Assembly: GCA_020746995.1 (NCBI GenBank)
Contig: JAGPXD010000003.1
Location: 4,340,001 to 4,404,000, forward strand
Length of the DNA stretch: 64,000 bases
DNA from: Plectosphaerella cucumerina
Taxonomy: Eukaryota > Ascomycota > Sordariomycetes > Glomerellales > Plectosphaerellaceae
Direction of reading: 5' to 3'
Position 1 is the first letter of the stretch; every line of letters begins with the position of its first letter. A model generated the notes under the pieces. It was not told where the DNA came from. It saw nothing but the letters and a program-made list of their open reading frames with translations, and made no database searches. Below are positions 23,056-32,851 of the stretch, in pieces. Position numbers and translations under genes: made by a program.

Positions 23056-23808
23056 ATGTCCTTCAGACCACTCCTGCATCAGCTTCCCAGACGACTCCTC
23101 GCCTCAGCCTCTACAGCTTCCTTCAGACTGCCCCTCTCTACTCCCTTCCGAGCCACCTTCACAACCACAACCACAACCACCTTCAAAATGGCCGACACCA
23201 AGCTCTCCGCCGCTGGCCTCCTTGCCTACGTCAAGAACCGCCGCACCCACTACCCCCTCTCCAAGGACGTCCCCCTGTCCAACGAGCAGATCGACAAGAT
23301 CGTCAGCGAGGCCCTCCAGGAGGTCCCCTCGTCCTTCAACTCCCAGTCCAACCGCGCCGTCGTCCTCCACGGCACCCACCACGACAAGCTCTGGGACATC
23401 ACCCACGATGCCCTGAAGGCCATCGTCCCCGCCGAGGCCTTCGAGGCCACCGCCGGCAAGATCGCCATGTTCAAGGCCGCCGCCGGCACTGTCCTGTTCT
23501 TCGAGGACCAGGACGTTGTCAACGGCCTCCAGCAGAACTTCGCCGCCTACGCCGATAAGTTCCCCATCTGGGCCGACCAGTCGGGCGGCATGCTTCAGTT
23601 CGCCATCTGGACCGCCCTTGAGGCCGAGGGTCTCGGCGCCAACCTCCAGCACTACAACCCCATCATTGATGCCCAGGTTGCTGCTGAGTGGAAGGTCCCC
23701 TCCTCCTGGAAGCTCAACGCCCAGCTCGTCTTCGGTGGTATCACCGCCGAGCTGTCCCCCAAGGAATACAAGCCCCTTGAGGAGAAGTTCAAGTCGTTCA
23801 GCTCGTAA
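23056..23808 (+). CDS. Nitroreductase family protein, Frm2/Hbn1 type, with mitochondrial-type presequence (250 aa)
   Basis: FMN-dependent NAD(P)H oxidoreductase fold. Single exon. The first 44 residues are rich in Arg, Ser, Thr and Ala without acidic residues (SFRPLLHQLPRRLLAS; SFRLPLSTPFRATF), a good mitochondrial targeting sequence; an internal ATG at 23188 (MADTKLSAAG) could give a cytosolic form of 206 residues, close to the usual length of yeast Frm2 (about 190). Core motifs: KNRRTHYPLSKD (R-R FMN-binding start), VPSSFNSQSNRAVVLHG, FEDQDVVNGLQQNF, WADQSGGMLQFAIWTALEAEGLGANLQHYNP and the C-terminal GGITAELSPKEYKPLEEKF. These match the fungal Frm2/Hbn1 group, linked in yeast to lipid signalling and oxidative/nitrosative stress. 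Convergent with PSD1, 269 bp apart. Family firm; dual localisation is inference. Confidence 0.88.
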   Translation: MSFRPLLHQLPRRLLASASTASFRLPLSTPFRATFTTTTTTTFKMADTKLSAAGLLAYVKNRRTHYPLSKDVPLSNEQIDKIVSEALQEVPSSFNSQSNRAVVLHGTHHDKLWDITHDALKAIVPAEAFEATAGKIAMFKAAAGTVLFFEDQDVVNGLQQNFAAYADKFPIWADQSGGMLQFAIWTALEAEGLGANLQHYNPIIDAQVAAEWKVPSSWKLNAQLVFGGITAELSPKEYKPLEEKFKSFSS

Positions 23809-24077
23809 GAGTGTGCACTTTTGGAAAAGAAGCGACATGAAGACGGCGGATGTGCCCACGGGCATGCGAGCCTAGATTATAGAGGGCATTGCATCATTGG
23901 AGTTGATTACAGCTAGCGCATCAATTGATACACTTTGAACGTTTCCACATTAATCAGTCTTGAAGACGTGTGCTTTGAATATGTTGCCTTGGCTTGTGTT
24001 GCTTGGTTTTCTTTGTTCGTACAATGCGATAAATGTCACATTTCGACATGCTCTGAATACTAATACACTTCGACATG

Positions 24078-25762
24078 TCATGACGACTCGTCCACATATC
24101 CCAGGGCCTGTCCCATCCTCAGAGTCTGCCCCTTCTCGACATTCCAGCGCCACCCAGTCCTGCCACCCTCCTTGGAGACCTGCTCGGCCGGCGCCTCGAA
24201 GACCAGGACGACAGTGCTGCCGAGCTGGAAGCCGCCCATCTCCTCGCCCCTGCGCAGGGCGTGACCGCCCAGGACGGGGCTCGAGCTACCGTAGGTAGCC
24301 TCGGCGAATCCCAGGTACGGCTCTCCCCGCTTGGACGCCTCCTCGGCAGCGCGGTCGGCCTCGGTGTCGGTCGTCAGGCTGTTAGTGCGCAGCTCGCGAT
24401 CAAAGTTGATCTTGATACTGCCAACGTTGGTGGCGCCGACGGGGATGTAAGAGAAGAAGCCCCAGCGCCAGCGGCCCAGGAGGACGACGCGCTCGTTGAG
24501 GGTAAAGAGACCGGGGAGGGTGCGCTGCAGGTAAGGAGAGACGGAGTAGAGCTCGCCGGCGAAGTGGCGGCGGCGCTCGACGACCCAGTTGGCCGGAGAG
24601 TGGAAGCGGTGGTAGTCGCCCGGCGCAAGGTAGATGACGGCGTAGTACAGCGCCGTCTTGTTAGACTCGGGGTCGAGGAGGGCGTACCAGGGCTTCTCGC
24701 CCAGGGCGAGGTCCGCGCGAACCTCGGACACGGCCGAGGGCAGGTTTGACCCGGCGGCTTCGTCACGCGGCGTCTTGCGACCACCGGACTTGGCGGCGCC
24801 GGTAAGAAGGTCAGGGAGGGTATAGGAGATTCCGTTGACACGAGCGAACTCCTCGTCGGCCTTGACAAGGTCCTCGTTCTGGCCGATGTGCCGGCCCTGG
24901 TTCGCGTGCTGGGCATCATGGGGGGCGAAGTCGCCCATCAGGCTCGGAGTGGGGGTATGCTTGCCGAGTAGCGCGTCGATGCTGTACGTCATGCCCTTGA
25001 CCTGCTCAATGTCGCCGCTCTCAATCTGACCAAACTGCAGGATCTTTCCGTCCGATGGGGAGAGGAGGGCCGCGGGGTTCGGGTCTAGCGGCCGGACGCC
25101 GGGCTTCAGGGTGCGATAGAAGAAGGAGGCAAGGTTGGGGTATACGTGCAGGTCGGGCTCAGAAACCTCGTCAAGGCTAGGCAGCAGTTAGCGACATGGA
25201 CCTAAAGCACATGAGGGAGTGTGAGGGCGGCCTACTTGACGCCGAAGATCCAGGAGTACAGCTTGAAGCCGGGAACCCGGAGATAGTAGGGGATGGTGAG
25301 CTCGTTGAAGCGCCCCCAGATTCTCGATATGGCCTTCAGCGGCAGTGTTGACATGACCTGGACCTGCCAGGGACCGTCGGGGCGAATGCGCTCCCTCCTC
25401 TTGGGACGAGACCCGTCGGCGCTCGCGCGCTCCTCAAGCTCCTGCCTCTCCCTCTCCCGCGAGGTCGTCTTGTAGAACTGCATCAGGCCGACAAAGCCGA
25501 TGCCAACGCCAATGGGGAGCTGGTACCATTGTACCTTTGAGTTCTTCAGGGCGTCGCGCAGTCGGCTGGAGAACCGAGTTCGGTGGCCGGAGTTCTGGGA
25601 GTAGAGACGTGCCGTCGGGCCGTTCGAGGTCGGTCGAGGATGCACTCGACGAGTGGCGAAGAAGGCATTCCCACCAGGCGCGCAGGAGGCGCACTGTCGG
25701 CTGAGAGGCGAGCTCATGATGCCGGCGCGCAGCCGGCCTGGGCCAGCGACGAGTGATGCCAT
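24078..25762 (-). CDS. PSD1: Phosphatidylserine decarboxylase, mitochondrial type I (541 aa)
   Basis: Converts phosphatidylserine to phosphatidylethanolamine at the inner mitochondrial membrane. Exons on minus: 25236-25762 and 24078-25176; intron 25177-25235 has GTAGGC..CTAG ends and a GCTAAC branch site, and the joint is in frame (GVN-LDEVSEPDLHVYPN). Residues 1-60 are Arg/Ser/Ala-rich, a presequence. Residues 81-97 (QLPIGVGIGFVGLMQFY) form a transmembrane segment. Then come PYYLRVPGFKLYSWIFGV, FFYRTLKPGVRP, LLSPSDGKIL, APGDYHRFHSPANW (catalytic His region) and GFFSYIPVGATNVGSI. The autocatalytic processing site LGST lies at residues 494-497; known PSDs cut between Gly and Ser, leaving a pyruvoyl group on the small alpha chain (here about 46 residues). 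Everything needed for activity is present. Shares a 486-bp divergent promoter with the HERP-like gene. Confidence 0.97.
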
Positions 25763-26248
25763 GATGTGATGACTGGAACGGCACCTGCTGTGACGTTCTT
25801 GTAAGAAGCAGGTCGGCCGAACGGTCCTCGGCGAATTGAGCTTTACGCGTTGACAGCTTCGAGGGCCGGATGACGCAGGTGACAGTCGCTGGCAGCTGCG
25901 ACTGACGGCTTGCCCGTGACCAAAAGGGCCAGGGTATGACTAAGTACATTTAGCCTGAGGTCGAGTGTCTGGGTGAACTGTTTCAGCCATTGGCTGGTGG
26001 GTGCCAGCTGTTCGGTTCCTGAAAGTGCCCCGTGCGATCTGTCTCCTGGCGGTAGCTCCGACCTGCGATCCGTCCACGTCGCTGTCCCTGGTAGGATAGC
26101 TCCGGCTGGCCACCTTGACAACCTCATCACCACCTTGCGAAGCCTTACAGCATGCTACCACCTCGGGGCTCCTGACGAAGAACTTCCCAAAGCTCCTTTG
26201 CCAGCTTCGAGGGCATTTCATGCAACCGTTCCTCGAATTCCAAACACC
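25763..26248. promoter_or_regulatory. Bidirectional promoter region between PSD1 and the HERP-like gene
   Basis: 486 bp separate two divergent start codons. It must hold both promoters and leaders. No TATA box was recognised. Both neighbours act on membrane lipids or the ER membrane, so shared control is possible, but no specific site supports this. Confidence 0.5.
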
Positions 26249-28444
26249 ATGGACGCCAACGCCCCCGATACCAACGCGCCATCCAACGCAACAGATGCCA
26301 CCGGTATTACTGTCGACCTCAACATCATATCCCCAAATGCTGCCGTCCTCCGTCCCTTGAGCTTCGGGCTCCATCCGACCACCACCATACGGACAGTCAA
26401 GCACATGATCCGCCAGAACCTGCCGATACGCCCTACCGACGATCAACAGCGGCTGATCTACAAGGGTCGCGCTCTGGATAACGATGACCTGACACTGGGA
26501 CAGGTGATGGGCATCGATACGGTGAGCCTTGGTTACTTGGGCGCAGTACTGTGCATTGGGCTGACAAGCGATTAGATCAAGGAAGACAATCGACAAACGT
26601 TCCACCTGGTGCTGCGCGGCATCGTGGAGCCCGCCGTGGCCTCTGCTGTTCGCGGCCGCAGTCCAGCAACCTCGGATCCTCGATCCGTTCTCAACAACAT
26701 ACAGGCGCGTTCGCAGTCACCACATCATCATCTATTTGGAGCAGCCCCTGCGTCCGGCGCGGCCAGGCGGACACCGAGCAACCAGCCTGGCTTCTCCGGC
26801 TTTTCGGTGCCGAGCGCGCCCAACTTCACACCACAACAGACTCAGCAGATGCAGGCCCAGCTTCAACAGGCCCAGCACATGCACCAGATGCAGGCTCAGA
26901 TACAGGCTCAAATGCAGGGCATTCCTGCTTGGCCCCCCGGGTTGCAGCGCGAGGCCGTGAATAGGGCCATGGCCAACCATCAGATCAACCAGAATCAGTC
27001 CGCCCGGGCTGCCCTCGGACTGCACGGCGTAGGTGATGCCGGAGCCGCACCGGGACTGAACGTCGTGGACACCAATCGAGGTCGGGTGAGCCCAGGCCTC
27101 CACCCGTACACCCGAACTACCATCAGGGACGGATATGCCGATGGGCAGCCTTACCGCGTTACCAGCACGGAGACGTGGACACCACTCACGACTGGCGACG
27201 TGCAAAACATCCTCCGAGGTGCCGATGCAGGCCAGGCAACGCAGGCCATGACCAATGCAATGCAGAGGAGTGAGTCCCCGGCGCCATTCGGGCCTACACA
27301 GCCTGTCTCCTCTACTCCTTTCTACCCCACGATGGGCTCGAGGGCAGGAAGCCGCAGGGGAACACCAGACCCCGCATCACGCTCTGTCAGCGGCGGGAGC
27401 GCACAGGTGGCAAGCCATACTCCCCAGTTGAGAGGCCCTCCTCCGTCAGCACCAGAGGTCTATATCCTGTCCTCTCCGCAGGGCCCGCGAGCTGTCCTCA
27501 TCAACAACAACTCAGACACATACTACACGCCAGTGGGCCGATTCCCGACAGGGCCGGCAGCTTCACTGATCTCCCGAATTCGTCCTCCCGCGCCCATGCC
27601 ATGGCAGGCAACGGTTCCTCCGGCACAGCAGCCAGAGGCTGCCCCGGCGCGTCACGACAACGGACAACCTGCGGCCGCGAACCTGGCTCCGCCTCATGCT
27701 CCCCAAGCGCCACTACGGCCCGCGGGAGGCGCGGCACCAGCCATTGGCCACCCCAACAATCAGATTGTAGCTCCCGGGATTGCCCAGCTTTGGCAGCATC
27801 TCTGGCTCCTGGTCCGCCTGGGCTTCTTCGTGTGGTGGCTGACATACTCCAACTCGAGCTGGTCACGTTGGTTCACTGTTCTTGCCGTGGCCATTACCAT
27901 CTTCCTGGTGAACACGGGGGTCCTCAATGGGCTGTACGACCAGGTCGCCGGTCCCGTGCGGCGGCATGTTGATCATCTTCTTCCCCTCCCACGCCTGCAA
28001 AACCAGGCTGCGGCTGTGCAGCCACAGCCCGCGCAACCGCACATCCAGACAAACGTGCCCGCTGCGGCCCCTGCGCCCGCAGAGGCAGCCGCTCGGCTCA
28101 TCGCGCAGCGGAGGCGTGACAACGCGACCTGGCTTATGAACTTTGCTCGCCGTCTCGAGCGAGCTGGCCTCCTGTTCCTTGCCAGCATTGCCCCCGGAGT
28201 GGCCGAAAGACACATTGCCCAGCTGGAGGCGGAGGAACGGGCAGCGAGGAGGCAACGGGAGGAGGCGGAAGCTGCAGCCGCCGCCGCTGCGGCCGAGGCG
28301 ACAGCCCAGGAAGCAACAGAGGGCGACCAGGAGACCGCGACGGAGCCGGCTGAGAATAGCGGCCGTGAAGAAGAGGCCGGGCAGGACGGACCTGCAGAGG
28401 GAGTGCCGCCGGAGAATGCCCCGGAGCCACTCGTTGCATTCTAG
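26249..28444 (+). CDS. Ubiquitin-like domain ER membrane protein, HERP/Usa1-type ERAD factor (713 aa)
   Basis: Likely scaffold of the HRD1 ubiquitin-ligase complex that retrotranslocates misfolded ER proteins. Exons 26249-26521 and 26576-28444; intron GTGAGC..ATTAG (54 bp). ATG at 26249 follows CACC and starts MDANAPDTNA. Residues ~16-90 form a ubiquitin-like fold: VDLNIISPNA, TIRTVKHMIRQNLPIRPTDDQQRLIYKGRALDNDDL is read as two adjacent strands and helix with the usual RLIYKG..L signature. The middle is disordered: a Gln/Met/His-rich stretch (residues ~175-205), then Pro/Ser-rich sequence. Two hydrophobic segments at about 496-517 and 524-545 form a hairpin in the ER membrane, as in HERP. The C-terminal ~150 residues are amphipathic and end in a Glu/Ala-rich, acidic tail. 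The layout (N-terminal UBL, double membrane segment) fits HERP/Usa1; sequence identity of the remainder is not evident to me. Confidence 0.78.
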
Positions 28445-28755
28445 ATAGTTAGCAAGGCAGCTACAACGGCGATGTATGAACGTTAAGCGATATGGTTTTC
28501 AAAGTTTGCGTGTTTCTCCTAGCCTCCGTTCCTATCCCAGGCCGTGCTATCTGAAGAACCACGTGCTACAGACGAAACGACAACAACTCAACAAATTAAT
28601 ATCTTGATGATGGTCTTTCCAGGCAATGCCCAAGATAGTTTGGTCAACACCCGACGGCCCATGTCAATATCGTACAGCAATAATCTTACACATCCTATCA
28701 GCTACCTCGTCCTCCTGGTCCTTCCTCTTGGGCTCCCTGCGCTAGACCCAGTCAC
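28445..28755. other. Convergent 3' intergenic region, 311 bp
   Basis: Lies between the ends of the HERP-like gene (plus) and the zinc-finger reading frame (minus). More AT-rich than its left neighbour. No gene or element recognised; it should hold both 3' ends. Confidence 0.45.
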
Positions 28756-29313
28756 TTAAATGCTTGCCCGTCTTCCTCTTCCTTTTCTGTCAGTAATGAT
28801 GGGGGTGTAGGGGGTGCGGGTGGTAATGCTGTGGCTGCTGAGGTCGCTGTTGCTGCCGCTGCTTGTGTTGCCCAGTGAATGTGAACGTTTTCGTGTCCTG
28901 ACTGACTTATCCAAAGGTGGGAAAAAGGAGTAACGGTCGGGACTGGACGTGGCGACGCTGCTTGCTCCATTTGATAGTGTGATGTAGGCAACTTTCAAGT
29001 CGAATTGACTGCTGGCCATGGCGTGTTCCAGAGCCATGTACGGATTGCGAGAGGGATAGGGTTCGGGAACCTTCGATTTTATGAGGAGTTGTTGAGTCCA
29101 TTCCCGCTTGATGCTGTGGAATTCGTCGTTGAAGGCGCTGATCGCTTTCGCGATCCACTCGTAGTTGCGATTCCCGGGTTCAACTTGGGGGAACGGAAAC
29201 TCTTTGTCCCAATTTGGCTCCGATGTGTTGACGGCTTGGGTGTAATCTGTGAGGATCTGGGGTTGGACCCAGGGTTGCAGGCACAGGCAGTGGTTGCGTT
29301 GGGTGAGGCATGA
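28756..29313 (-). pseudogene. In-frame continuation of the zinc-finger gene beyond an internal TAG
   Basis: Reading the minus strand past the TAG at 29314-29316 in the same frame gives 185 further sense codons before the next stop. The sequence looks protein-like, not random: DYTQAVNTSEPNWDKEFPFP, NRNYEWIAKAISAFNDEFH, REWTQQLLIKSKVPEPYPSR, MASSQFDLKVAYITLSNGAS, then a Ser/Thr/Arg tail ending RKGRGRRASI. The frame contains no ATG until 29037, so it is not a natural independent gene start. Either the TAG is a recent disabling mutation or assembly error, or it is read through. I found no GT..AG intron that removes only the TAG and keeps both flanking blocks in frame. Confidence 0.5.
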
Positions 29314-30035
29314 CTAGAGCCATTGGATCCAGAGCATTCTCTTCGCGGCTGCAAATCGCCACTGCTCCCACCATTTAGCAGTCAGGGGCTCGTGGTGATG
29401 TTCCCTGTCTTCAGGGGGGATGTAGTTAATGTTCAGGTGATTGAGTACACTGCAGTCCAGAACCCGGTGAATCTTGGTCTCTTGATAGGGGTCGAACATG
29501 ATGGAGATGTGATCATGGGGGGTGTAGAGCAATGCGCCGTTGTAGCGAAGGGTGCCGTCGGGATTTTGCTCCACGGGCTCACGGAAGCGACATATGTCCC
29601 GATGTGCGTTGGTGTACTCCAATACGCGGAGTTAGTAAATGTTGCCTGTTCTGGACGTCATAATGGGCTGCAGCAGTCAAGACTTATTGCATAGGACGGG
29701 AGCGTGAGGAACTCCAACAGCTGGGTTGGGGAACGAAGGATTACGAATCAACGTACCCATATACCATCAATGACTTTCTTGATGCCGTTTGCTGAATTTT
29801 CATCTCGCAGCATCTTCCATCGGAGATGGATGAACGAGCAATTGGCTCCTTCTCTGCAGCGGCCGTGTTCCCAGTACTTGCAGATGCCGTGGTTTTTAGA
29901 CCTTGTGAAGTTGTGGTTTCCCTGGCAGGGCGCAACCGGTCCGTAGTAATATGTTTCGAGAGTGTGGGTTTCTGGCCCATGATTATCTTTGATTCCAGGA
30001 ACCAGGCTATTGCAGAGAATGGTAGAGTCGGCCAT
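29314..30035 (-). CDS. CCCH zinc-finger protein, ended by an early in-frame TAG (193 aa as read)
   Basis: Probable RNA-binding protein. Exons on minus: 29757-30035 and 29314-29616; the 140-bp intron is GTACGT..TTGGAG with a TACTAAC branch site. The ATG opens MADSTILCNS. A CCCH finger sits at residues 52-70: Cys52, Cys60, Cys66 and His70, spacing C-X7-C-X5-C-X3-H, inside ICKYWEHGRCREGANCSFIH. Upstream is THTLETYYYGPVAPCQGNHN. After the splice the chain has YTNAHRDICRFREP, LLYTPHDHISIMFDPYQETK, and a Trp-rich end (KWWEQWRFAAAKRMLWIQW) just before TAG. I do not recognise the family outside the finger. Codon use is less C/G-biased in third positions than in the neighbouring metabolic genes. The same frame continues for 185 codons past the TAG (see the adjoining entry), so the full ancestral product was probably about 379 residues. 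Confidence 0.68.
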
Positions 30036-32851
30036 TGTGTTCGTCGGTGGTGAAGATCAAGCTTCGAGCTTATGGAGAGAGGTCAGTCCTGGGCTTGCGG
30101 GCCAAGAGAGTGTGTTTTCCAGAATTTTGAAGAGGAGATAATGTCCTAGCCATGGATTGAGTAAGGGAGAGAGCGGGAGGGACTGCTTTTATACAGCAGT
30201 CTGGGTTTATACAGTAGCCTGGGCGAAGGCTGGTGGCAGTGGACGAGGTGGCGCACGATGAGGGTATCCAGCCTGGACATGGTGGTCGAGTTGTGTGGAA
30301 TCAGTAACAAAGTTTTGAGGTGGGCGTGGAGTGGCTAACACCTCTAGGTTCTGTACCCATAGATCTGTCTACCTTGATTTCGAGAGATTTGCATTTTTCC
30401 TGGTCTGGCTTTGCATCTACATGGCAATATGGTTGAACAACGCTCTTGCTTGCTGTCCAACAAGATCTGGGCACAGCGGCGCTGTCCGGCGGCTATCGGA
30501 AGGAGTCGGCGAGTTTGATTTTCCGCAAACAATGAAACCAAGTTGTTGTACACGATGTTAAGGATTTGGTGTTGAAGAGATTTTCATGGAACCTAGTAGA
30601 TTCAGTGGACTGCCACAAGCCAGCCTCATCAACGCCTCCCTTTCCACCTCAGAAGCATTGGCCACCTGTGTAGGACATTGTCCTCATAGCCATCAGAGAT
30701 TTTGTATTGGCTGGAAGATGGCTGTACCAGAAGCTTCTGCCTTTGGCCTCTGGTTTGTTGGGAATATGATCTCAGAGATGGTGTCAAGATGGCACCCGGT
30801 GTCGGCGAATCCCAGATCATCCACGCTATGCCGTAGACCAATGCCGTCCGGAAACGAGGCACGTAGCTTTGGTTGTTAGTCTAGATTGCTTCATCTTGTA
30901 TTTTGAATCGATTTGGATTTAGGAATTGAGAAAAGACCGCCTGCTCGACAGCAGCAGCGGGAGCTTTCTGAGTTGACTGGCGGCAGAGGAGGATTCCCAA
31001 CGAAAAGATGCGAGCCTGCGAGGTGCGCCAGCCCTTTGAGTGGAAAGGCACCCACATATGTAATAACCATGTTGCCATCAGAGGGCCTGTTTACCAGTCA
31101 AGCAGTAAACCCAGATGCTGCATTATAAGTCGACTAGCGCTCGAAGCCAGCCGCAGGCACGATGTCGACAAAATTCATGTCATTTGGGTGACACTTCGAC
31201 GGCACAGGACAAAAACAGCAACACTAGAGGTGACCCCATTTTCAATCCACATTGCACGGCGCAGAGTGAACATACTTGAGGTGGGCGAAGCAGCAGCATA
31301 AAGGAGAAGTCGGTCAGGGGCGCATGAAACCATCGCGGCCAAGCACTGGAGCTCGAACGCATCGGCTGGACCCGCCGAAACACCAATGCGCCTGCCAGCA
31401 CGGCATCTCTTGCCCCTAGAAGGTAACAGTCAGCCATGTCCTGGTCTGGCTAGGGAATAGAACCAACACATGCCTCTCCCTTGACGTCTGCAAACCTGTC
31501 GAAGAGGCCGGCCCGCAGGCATGTATATATTGATTGACGTGCATGTCATCGCAGGCCGGCGACAAATGCCACCATGTAACGTCCAAGGATCGGCGGTGGA
31601 TTCCCCCAAGTGGGCTTACCTAAAACCGCAGGAGCCCTGGAGGCTGTACACCGGATCCCCCGCAATCTGTTACAGGTTTCGCGACGGATGCGGCCGTGGG
31701 CTCTAACAGACCATCATTCCTGCCGGGTACCGCACAGACACGCCCGCCCGTTGCGCTGCAGCAGCAAGTACATCAGTGGCAAGTACCTCGGGCTGACGCC
31801 CGCGCACGAGGCCCGGTCGGACCCGAGGTTGCCCCCTTGAACGCCTTGGATTCTCAGTTGGCTCAGGCACAGGTTGAATGAAGGTGAGACTTCCCAGGGT
31901 CCAACTTGCGCTTCGCACGGGTACTTTGGTCCCAGGTTCCCTTGCTCGCCGCCTCCCTCCAAAATGTTTCATTGCTTTTCCAGTCGCAACCAGCAGCACT
32001 TAGCTCTATTATGTCCGAAGTGATCTTCAGCTGTCCAGTAGACGGTTCTTTTTTTTTCCTCCCTCATTTTCTCCTCACTATCGTCCACTGGTGTCGCCTT
32101 TGGAGTGACGAAAGGAAATGTGCTGCTGACCCGTCTTCCACCCTCCATTCCCACTTCCATCCTGTCAGTTGCGTTACGACGCCCCTCCCCAGGCCCCGCC
32201 ATCTTACCTGTACCGCCAGATCCAGCCGGCCCATAGTGCAGGTACTTTCGACAGAGGTACCTCCTCGTCCCCATATCTCCAGCCAAGTGGTTCGAGGTAC
32301 CTGCCTGCAGTATCAACACCGCCTGGGTACCCAGTCGTCATCTGGTCGTTCTCCAACTCCGGCCGCCCCGTCCGACTCCTCCCATCGTTCCCCCCCAAGG
32401 GCCCAGGAGCCGATTCCAGTTTCAACCAACCCTCCAACGTCAGAACCCTCCCATCCATCTGCCATCCTCTCCCACCACGACACACTGCGCCTTTCGACAA
32501 TCTTCCTCCTGTTTCGTCGCCAGTCTCGAGCCTTTTCTTCGCTTCTTTGTCGCCGCTCAACGACAACGCCCGTCCTTTGCCTCTTCGCCTTCGACGCGAC
32601 CCGCCGATAACGTACCGCCCTCTCGTCCGTCGTCCCTCAACCACCATCGTCAACCCGGCATTGTTTCACGGTCCGGCGACTCTTTTCTTTGCGGCGGGGA
32701 CGCCAGCCGTCTCCTCGGTACCGCAGTCTTGAATCAGACCAGTTCCGACGACCTATCTTCCCTTCTTGTCCCGTTGCCGCCGCCACTTCGCCCTTCCTCA
32801 TCAGCCCTTCACATCACCGATTACCGCGCGGTCGCGCAACTCCCATAGACC
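30036..32851. other. Divergent intergenic region, 2.8 kb, partly AT-richer
   Basis: Between the zinc-finger gene (minus) and the SSH4-like gene (plus). The part 30.0-31.4 kb has lower GC than most of the window. Several short frames on both strands (for example 30629-30862, 30881-31078 and 31180-31437, minus) could be relics, but I could not join them into a splice-consistent gene or match a family. The 700 bases before 32852 are rich in C and T on the plus strand, fitting a leader or promoter; the frames seen there (31906-32610, 32169-32732) are Ser/Pro/Arg-rich chance frames. Confidence 0.45.

Noticed and set aside
22312..23079. Minus-strand frame of 255 codons before the nitroreductase
   Set aside because: Crosses the nitroreductase promoter and start codon; Arg/Gly-rich, no domain.
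26115..26360. Alternative plus-strand frames around the start of the HERP-like gene
   Set aside because: The frame with the ubiquitin-like signature and a GT..AG intron into the long exon is clearly the coding one.
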